12,150 nucleotides of DNA. Origin: Auxenochlorella pyrenoidosa. Taxonomy: Eukaryota > Chlorophyta > Trebouxiophyceae > Chlorellales > Chlorellaceae. The notes below the pieces were generated by a model that was given only the letters and a program-made list of their open reading frames with translations, did not search any database and was not told where the DNA came from. The translations under genes were made by a program, and so were the position numbers. This document shows positions 1-6,074 of the stretch, in pieces; position 1 is the first letter of the stretch; each line of letters starts with the position of its first letter. The stretch is from the NCBI GenBank assembly GCA_001430745.1, contig KQ481997.1, positions 1,369,986 to 1,382,135 on the forward strand. The letters run 5' to 3'.

Positions 1-484
1 TTCCTCCCACCCCTTTCCCGGGTGCTCCCCTGCCCCGCCCGCCAGGGTGGAGCTGGTGGACGAGCCAGCCGAGTATGTGGCCCCTCTGCTGGAGGGGTAC
101 AGGCGGGCGCTGCAGGCCGCCACCGACTCGGCAGCCGCAGGCAGCGGCGCAGCGGCGGGCAAGCAGCACGCGCAGGAGCTGTGGCGCTGGATGCAGGTGT
201 GGGGATGCACGGTTGTGTTGAGCAGTGGCGGGTGGGTGCTGTGCACCACGCCCAGGGGGTGTCGCGTGGTCGCCTTGGCTGTGCGTCTCTTGCGCTTCTT
301 GAGCAGCCAGGGGCTTTCGCTCCCTTGAAGTCATGCACTGCCATGCACATGCCCTGCACTGCCTGGGCTGCAGGGCCTGCCGGACGCCAACGGCCGCGCG
401 CACGGCGTGGGGCTGGGCTCGCTCGAGGTACAGGCAGAGCGCAGCGCAGCGGCCATGAAGCCCACCGCCGCGTCGCTGCGCTGA
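1..484 (+). CDS. C-terminal part of a possible U32-family peptidase/hydroxylase-like protein (partial, two exons)
   Basis: Only the 3' end is in the window. Exon A is 46-196, after an acceptor AG at 44-45; its first base completes a split codon. Exon B is 374-484, ending in TGA. The intron 197-373 has a GTGTGG donor and a GGCTGCAG acceptor, phase 0. The joined tail is about 86 residues: it opens with VELVDEPAEYVAPLLEGYRR, runs through ELWRWMQ, then GVGLGSLEV and ends KPTAASLR. The pattern of a beta strand, a 'DEP' turn, a helix and an ELW-R motif recalls the C-terminal region of bacterial and cyanobacterial U32 proteins, some of which (RlhA type) modify 23S rRNA. This is recognition from memory, so the family name is tentative; the exon structure is well supported. 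A plastid location would fit a cyanobacterial origin but the N-terminus is not visible. Confidence 0.5.
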
Positions 485-655
485 CAGAGGAGGAGGGGAC
501 TTGAGGAGGGGGCGACTCCCCGCAGCTCCGTATTGGAGACTGCATTGGAGACTGCAGAATGCAGGGCTCTCCCGTGTGCAGCCTGCTGCTCAGCCGCTCA
601 GCCGCAGCATCACATCCGCCTAGGAAAAGCTCCCGGGGCGGCAGGACATGACCTC
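485..655. other. Intergenic: 3'UTR of upstream gene plus 5' region of LEA-like gene
   Basis: 171 bases lie between the TGA of the U32-like gene and the ATG of the next gene, both on the plus strand. I see no TATA box and no TGTAA or AATAAA polyadenylation signal. A short direct repeat, TTGGAGACTGCA, occurs at about 534 and again at about 545. The stretch must hold the first gene's cleavage site and the second gene's start site, but no element can be assigned. Confidence 0.5.
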
Positions 656-2539
656 ATGGCCATTTTTCTCTGCTGCATCGTCCTGCTCTTCTACCATCTG
701 CACCGGTTTGACTTTCCACAGCTTGACGTTATGCAAGCATGCAAAAGCACAGAAGCAGAATGCAATGATGACACAGAGCGCGCTGCCGCGCAGGCGGTGA
801 AAAGGACGGCAATCCACCTTACCAGCGTAGTTGCAAACATGGCTGGCCATGGCTCTCATCGCTACCCAGCAGAAGTTGAGCAGACACTGAGGGCAGCAGG
901 CGTCAACCCAGCCTCTGGTAAGCCTCGTGGTGCCAGCACCTGTCCCTGCTGCAGGGCCAAAATTTGAGGAGCGACCTTGCCTTCCGTTCTTTGCTCTGCA
1001 GCCGAGGCACAGGAGCTGCGCGAAACGGGCGCCCGCCCCACGCGCCCTCGCCCGCCCCCTGGCGGTGCCACTGCCGCACCTATGGAGGCGCCCCCTCTGC
1101 CTGCCTCGCAGACTGCCGTCACCTCTGGACAGCCAGCTTCTCAAGTCCAGGGTGGGCCGAGCACTGTGAGCTGCAGCCATACTGCAGCAGAGGCGGCGGC
1201 AGAACCCCCACTAGGTGGTGATGTCAACAGAGGTGGCCGCCTGCCCTCTGCCGCAGACAAGCTTGCCAGCTCTGAGCAGGGGGAGATTATGGGGGAGGTT
1301 GCACAAGAGAGTGCCGACGAGGGCAGTGCAGCCACAGCAAAGGTCGCCAAGCAGGGCAGCCATGCTGCCGAGGCAGCTGCTGCTGTGCCAGGCAGGGCAG
1401 CGGCGGCTCTGCAGGAGCATGGGGCCAAAGTGGCAGCGGCGGTGCAGGCGCAAGGCAGCAGGGCTGCCTCAGCAGCCAAGGAGGTTGGGCAGGCTGCAGC
1501 AGAGAAGGCCTCAACCAGTGCTCAGGTGGGATGTGTTGAGGGGAGGAGCATGGATGTGTGCGCCTTGTCCCCCTGCTCAGTTCCATGCAACCCGACATCT
1601 TGCCACCCTGTGTGCAGGCTGCTAGGGAGACTGCCGGCCAGGTTGCTGACCAGGCGCAAGCCACCGCCACAGGCGCAGGTGCATGCGCAGGGGGGCTTGC
1701 ATATGTGAAGTAGTAGGAGTGGGGCCATGACGAGACGACAGCACGTTCTGCAGCCTGCCACACACAGGAACAGTGGTTTCTTCAGCCTGCTGCTGACATC
1801 GGGCGGGCCCAGCAGTCCCTTCCTCCCCTGCTTCAGGCCACGCTGCCCTGGAGAAGACTGCCGAGTACGCCCAGGCTGCTGCAGAGGCTGCGCGCACGGT
1901 GCGGCAGCGCACACACGCTGCTCTGCAAACGCCGGCCTGCTCTGCTGGCCTCACTCTAAATGTGATTCTAAAGGAACTTGCTCTGAGGCTCCACCGCCTG
2001 GCCCCCCCTACCTCCTTTGCAGTATGGCGCTGCTGCAGTGGAGGCCCTGGCGGTGGGCAAGGAGCGGGCGGCCCAGCTGGCTGCTGTAGCAGCAGAGAAG
2101 ACGAAGCAGGTGGGCGGGACGTGGAGGCAGGCAAGGGCCATGAAGAGCCAACAGAGGGATGTCTCGACCTGTTCATCTCGCATCCCACCTGGAAGAGTTG
2201 CAAGGCTGATTCGATTGACTAGGCGTGAGAGGGGGTTCGTCACACTCCTCTGCCCCGCAGGCGGCCATCCAAGCGGCCATCAAGGCGGGGGGTGCCATGC
2301 GGGCCTCGGGGGAGAGCCTCAAGGCGGCGGGGGAGTGTGCAGAGGTCGAGGCGCAGGCTGGCGGGGACCAGAAGGCCAGCGCGCAGGGCAGCGCTGCCAC
2401 AGACAAGGCAGTCGGCGAGGCAGAGCGGTCTGCCAACGTGGACAGCCCTAGTCAGGCTGGCAGGGGCCCCAGCAGCGGCAGTGGAACGGGAAGGGAGACG
2501 GCTGTATCCAGCGCTGAGAAGCCTGTGAGCAAGCTGTGA
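656..2539 (+). CDS. Alanine-rich LEA-like amphipathic-helix protein with hydrophobic N-terminus (six exons, 424 aa)
   Basis: Exons: 656-917, 1002-1525, 1618-1678, 1837-1898, 2023-2109, 2261-2539; all phases close and the sum is 425 codons. ATG 656 is the only in-frame start before the upstream stop. Residues 2-13 (AIFLCCIVLLFY) are hydrophobic, a signal peptide or short anchor. Residues 14-90 are a mixed, partly charged region; 98-160 are Pro/Ala/Ser-rich and probably disordered. Residues about 190-350 are Ala-rich helix built from loose 11-residue-type units with Lys, Glu and Gln, for example AASAAKEVGQAAAEKAS, AARETAGQVADQAQ and TAEYAQAAAEAART. The tail (350-424) is Gly/Ser/Ala-rich and hydrophilic. 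This composition matches group 3 LEA proteins, desiccation/cold protectants also known from Chlorella, but apolipoprotein-like or cytoskeletal helix proteins look similar. Exon 4 could instead end at 1961 (GT donor, same phase), adding 21 residues. Convergent with the GNAT gene. Confidence 0.72.
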
Positions 2540-2715
2540 TGAGAGCCTGTGGTGACTGGTCTGGTCTGTGCGTCTGCTGCAAGAAATATGGTGTGTTGCA
2601 TGAAGACTTGCGAAATCTACTGTGAAGAAAAATGAGTACATGCCAGACATGGACATTGGATCACCGGCCAGCAAGGCAAGCGGGTCGGCACGATTGCTGC
2701 TCGTGTCTGGGCCGC
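2540..2715. other. Convergent 3' intergenic space
   Basis: 176 bases separate the stop codons of the LEA-like gene (+) and the GNAT gene (-). It must hold both 3' ends. I find no TGTAA or AATAAA on either strand; the AT-richest part is about 2583-2640. No further feature seen. Confidence 0.5.
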
Positions 2716-4135
2716 CTAGTCTGCTCCTGCCGCCAGCGTGGCGCTGGAGGGCGGCCGCACCATCACCCTCAGCACCGGCGCCCTCTCCTCCCCTGCCTCC
2801 CCCAGCGGCTTGTCTGCAATGTGGGTAAAGCCATGCCGGGCGTACAGCGCCTGGGAGCGCTCCGTGCTGGCCTGTGGCAGGAGGGAACACGTGTGGGAGG
2901 GCGCATGAGAGGCACAAGGAGCTCGAACACCCTTCTCTGTGACAAGCTCGCCTCGGCTCCTGGGAGATGCTGCATGGCGCAGTGCGCAGAGGTGCAGGCA
3001 CCCTGTAAGCAAGCAGGGCTTCAAGGTAGGGCACACTGCTTGGCGGGGCTCTTCGACCCCCCCCACCCCCCCACCCCCCCAGCTTGCCTCCAGGTACAAG
3101 TGCCGCCGCGCTGCATCCGCCTGCTCGCACAGGTGCCGCAGCATGGCGCCCCCCAGCCCCCGCCCTTGCCGCTCGGGGTGCACACCCACGAAGTGGACGC
3201 ACAGCGCGGAGCCATGCTCCTGGGGCAGAAGATGAGGATCGAGGGCAGAGGGTCGGAGTGGGCAGAGGGCTGGGCAGCCAGGTAGCAGAGAGTGGCCGTG
3301 AAGGCAGGACAGGAGCAGGACAATGCAGGCCCAGCCTGCCCTGCTGCATGGACCACAGTGCAGACCAGGCACTGCTTCTGACGCCCCGTTGAGCACCTGC
3401 ACAAGTCGCTCCAGATGCGGCTGGCTGCCCAGGCGCTCCAGAGCCTGCAGCCTTTCGCTGCGTGCAAGGGCCGTCAGCTCGACATCTGCCTTGCTGCTGC
3501 AGCTGCCATCGTGCTGCCCCTCCTGCTGTAGCTGCTGCTGTGCAGCAGGCGCGTGTGGCTGCTGTCGGTGCAGCTCTCCTATGAGAGCGCAGCAGCTGCA
3601 ACAGGGAGGAGGAGGCAGGGGGCGCAGCGGTTGAGGGCGTCAGTGCCTGTCGCCTGCGCAGGGCTTCCTTCGATGCCAGACGAAGCCGGCTGCCGTGTCC
3701 TGCTCCCCACCATCACGCCCGCCATGCCATGCGCGACCAACCCCTGCCGCGCCTGAAGTCGTCTGCTTGAAAGAAGCGCTGCGGGCCGGAGGCCAGGTAG
3801 GAGCGCATCACGGCGTGCACAAAGGCGTTTGCGGCGGCGGGGGTGCTGATGTACAGGGTCACGCAGTCGGCCATGAGCGCCTGCGGTAGAGATTTTGATA
3901 TGTTTGTTATGCAGGTAATAGCTATCAAGAATGCGGAACGTGTACCAGGATGTACATAATCAGCCAAGCAGGCCAGCACCCACTTGCTGGCACCAAGTCC
4001 CCAGGAAACTTGGGCTCGGGCTGGCGGCACCCACCGCCACCCCACCTGCGCAATCGTCGCCATTGCGCGGCGCACTCCGTGCGCATCCTTTCCCACGTCC
4101 ACCTCGTGCACGGCTGCGGGCTCGGGCTTTGTCAT
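2716..4135 (-). CDS. GNAT-family N-acetyltransferase (five exons, 234 aa)
   Basis: Exons in coding order: 4135-4046, 3880-3753, 3595-3397, 3219-3088, 2871-2716; the sum is 235 codons including TGA. The product would transfer an acetyl group from acetyl-CoA to an amine; the substrate is unknown. Motif A is clear at residues about 148-162 (FVGVHPERQGRGLGG, the acetyl-CoA pyrophosphate-binding Q/R-x-x-G-x-G). Motif B at about 180-198 reads LYLEASTERSQALYARHGF, the classic end of the fold, closest in style to small-molecule acetyltransferases of the puromycin-acetyltransferase type. Residues 84-103 are a Gln-rich insert. Intron 4 has a GC donor (GAG|GCAAGC), required by the LEA-STER junction. Intron 2 is most simply GC too (TTCAG|GCGCGG); a GT donor 17 bases further on (GTCGCG) has the same phase, so residues around 73 are uncertain. 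The start is ATG 4135, but the frame is open upstream to ATG 4327 (64 more residues). Confidence 0.85.
2872..3087 (-). other. GC-AG intron of the GNAT gene with G-run next to donor
   Basis: On the minus strand the exon ends CTGGAG and the intron begins GCAAGCT, matching the GC-donor consensus AG|GCAAGT except at the last base. It ends CTGCCACAG. Splicing here joins LYLE to ASTERSQALY, exactly the conserved GNAT motif. No nearby GT gives this junction. Three long G runs begin at intron base 8 (see repeat entry). Confidence 0.85.
3057..3080 (-). repeat. G-quadruplex-capable run (G7-T-G7-T-G8)
   Basis: The plus strand has C8, A, C7, A, C7 at 3057-3080; the GNAT transcript therefore carries G7-T-G7-T-G8 from intron base 8, immediately after the GC donor. 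Runs this long can be split into four or more G-triplets, so a DNA or RNA quadruplex is plausible. Seen directly; folding is inference. Confidence 0.8.
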
Positions 4136-4786
4136 TCTGCGCAGAGCCGCCACAGGTCCAAGCTTGCCACAGGCGGGGAGTGCTTTCAGAGTGCGGGCCT
4201 GGCTCAAGAAGAAATGCAGAAGCAGAACATCGCAGGGGGACAGGCGCTGAAGCGGTGAAGTGGGTGGAGGGCACTGGCCACCGCACTGCAGCGCTGCGTC
4301 ATGACCTGCCGCACTCTCCGAGCGCATGCCTTGCCAAAGCACACACCAAGGGCATAGACTGTCCAGTTGTGCATTGCACACAAGCTTTCAACTGCACGGA
4401 TCTAGAACACAGTACAGAGCAGGCTGACAGGCAGCGTGGTGCTGGCTGCATGTGCCGCACTGTCGCCCTTCGAGCAGCGAGTGCTGTGAACCCATCCTCC
4501 CAGCCGATCATGAGGACAGCGAACAGGCGCCTTGCAGCTGCAAAGAGTTGGCTGCTCGACATGGGCAGTTGCGGGGAGCCACCCACTGCCGGGGGCCTGC
4601 ATGGGCGAGCATGTTCTGGTTGCACCTCGTGCATGCCATCCTATTCAGCAAATGCTGACGTTGCTATGCCATAATATGGTGTTGACATGCCTCGTTGCGA
4701 GTTCAGCTGTATGGATTGCCAGTGTGCAATTGGGGCCCAGCCGCCAGTGGCTGCGAGCAGGGCTGGTCCTCAGCCGACCTGTGCCT
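4136..4786. other. Intergenic: GNAT 5' region and 3' region of membrane-protein gene
   Basis: 651 bases between two minus-strand genes. The part nearest 4136 is the GNAT leader: the GNAT frame stays open back to ATG 4327, and a pyrimidine-rich stretch ending in TTGAGCCAG at about 4202-4220 (minus strand) resembles a 3' splice site, so an upstream 5' exon is possible. The part nearest 4786 is the membrane-protein gene's 3'UTR; no TGTAA or AATAAA is seen. No convincing extra gene on either strand. Confidence 0.45.
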
Positions 4787-5502
4787 TCAGCCGCTCTTTG
4801 CCTTGCGTGAAGACTGCCAGAGGCAGAGCGCACCCAGCGTAGCGTTCACCGCCGCAATCGGCACTGCGGTAGGCCGCCGCTGCAGAGCGCAGTCCAGTGG
4901 AGAATAAGGCAGCAGTGTCGCAGTCCATGCAACAGGCGAGCAGGTGGCGACTCATAGCTGCGAGCATGTGCGCACGTGTGCTCCTGCTGTACAATCCGCA
5001 GTGACATGCCTCCCCAGCGCTCACCGCAGCGTCCTGCGTCATATCAACGACGTCTGAGGCCACAGACAGCAGCAGCACACCGCCCACCACCTTCAGCGCG
5101 TTCTTCTTGGCGGCGACAGAGTTGTCGGCGGCTGAGATGGCGAGGGACATGGCGCCCAGGCCGCCAGTCACCATGCCCAAGGAGCGGACCACCGGGCGGT
5201 AGAAAGGGGTCGTCTGCGGGGCAGGGAGCAGGGCACCGCACACGAGGCAGGAGCGATGAGTGAGTGGCGGCGGCGCAATGTCTGCAGGCGATGCGCCGCC
5301 GCCACGCACGGACGCTACCACCGCTGCTTGGCTCTGCCGGCAATCGGCTGTGTGCCTCGCCCGCCAATCACCTCACCGCAGCGGCAGAGCCCATGAACAG
5401 GTCGTGGGAGGCCCGCGGGGCCAGGCCCAGCTGCAGGCCGAAAGCGGTGGCCAGCACACCGTGCGTCCGCAGGAGCGCATCGTCGGTGAGCTCGAACTTC
5501 AT
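4787..5502 (-). CDS. Unrecognised small multi-pass membrane protein (three exons, 135 aa)
   Basis: Exons in coding order: 5502-5377, 5213-5025, 4879-4787; introns have GTGAGG and GTGAGC donors and CCCGCAG and TCTGCAG acceptors, all phase 0, sum 136 codons. The protein starts MKFELTDDALLRTHGV. Likely membrane segments are weak at about 15-31, then about 53-70 (SLGMVTGGLGAMSLAIS), 82-97 (KVVGGVLLLSVASDVV) and 111-126 (VPIAAVNATLGALCLW). The C-terminus is basic and short (SSRKAKSG). Helix count and small, Gly/Ala-rich helices recall bacterial four-helix DUF-type membrane proteins, but I cannot name a family. Phase 0 at exon 3 is chosen because it alone gives a fourth hydrophobic helix; the neighbouring frame gives a polar tail. 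The reading frame is also open upstream of 5502 to an ATG at 5721, which would add 73 residues rich in Arg, Ser and Cys. Confidence 0.7.
4962..4983. repeat. Imperfect inverted repeat with alternating purine-pyrimidine core
   Basis: Inside intron 2 of the membrane-protein gene. GAGCA at 4962 pairs with TGTGCTC-side bases ending 4983; outer five pairs are perfect, the middle ones are G-T type. Bases 4965-4981 alternate strictly between pyrimidine and purine. Function unknown; may be chance. Confidence 0.4.
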
Positions 5503-6074
5503 GGCGAATGATCGGGGACAATGGCGAGAATATGCGGCGTGCGACAGAAGGGTCAGCTTGTGTGGCCTGCAGTACCTTGGGACCTGCCGCCGATACCAGC
5601 TGTTCTCCTGGCCACAGCCTCCCACAATGAGCTCCCTGCTGGCAAAGCACAGCCTGCTGGCTGTCACGTATAGCATACTCTCTCCAGCATGGCTGCCCTG
5701 GCATGGCAGGACACCTTGCATCGGTCAGTGTGTGTGCCCCGCCGTCAATCCGCCGCCTCACCCACCTCTCCCACCGCCGCTGGCCTCCCACGAACACGCC
5801 CATCTTGAGGTCGAGTGGGCGAGCTCCCGCAAGGCAGCCACCAGGTGAGGCTGATCAGTCCATCGTATCCACCACGCTGCGCAAGCTGGCCGGCCGGGCG
5901 CGTGAGGTCGGCGCAAGCGAGCTGGCGCCACCTCGCTGCATGCAGATGCCGGTCCCGTGGGCTCACGATGTAATCACATTCTTTTTATTGAACATTGCGA
6001 TGGCAGTGTGAAGAGTCAGGAGCAGGGGGGCGTGCTGCAGGGAGAGCTGGCGCCCAGGGCGGGCACCTCCTCGC
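5503..6074. other. Intergenic: UTP18 3'UTR and 5' region of membrane-protein gene
   Basis: 572 bases between two minus-strand genes. From 6074 down to about 5960 it is the UTP18 3'UTR with an AATAAA. Bases 5503-5721 are open in the frame of the membrane-protein gene and may be its leader or an N-terminal extension. The rest (about 5722-5960) shows no TATA box or convincing gene; short open frames on both strands have no recognisable protein character. Confidence 0.45.
5984..5989 (-). terminator. AATAAA polyadenylation signal, probably for UTP18
   Basis: Minus-strand AATAAA lies about 86 bases past the UTP18 stop codon in a local AT-rich patch (TTCAATAAAAAG). Green algae more often use TGTAA; none is present on this strand here, although a TGTAA occurs on the opposite strand at 5969-5973. 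Candidate only. Confidence 0.45.

Noticed and set aside
3004..3008. TGTAA on the plus strand as a polyadenylation signal for the LEA-like gene
   Set aside because: It is about 465 bases past the stop codon and inside the GNAT gene, too far for the usual algal spacing of the signal to a short 3'UTR.
2240..3601. Long open frame on the minus strand (453 codons) across the LEA/GNAT junction
   Set aside because: It crosses the stop regions of two well-supported genes, runs through their introns, and encodes a low-complexity Ala/Arg/Pro/Cys product. High GC content makes such stop-poor frames common.
4299..4634. Minus-strand open frame starting MSSSQLFAAARRLF, like a transit-peptide exon for GNAT
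   Set aside because: Plausible composition but no clear donor that joins it to GNAT in phase, so it is not annotated as an exon.
5703..6011. Plus-strand open frame of about 100 codons followed by TGTAA at 5969-5973
   Set aside because: The TGTAA lies inside the frame, the peptide is mixed Arg/Pro/Ala without domain signs, and the region is accounted for by the UTP18 3'UTR and the next gene's leader.
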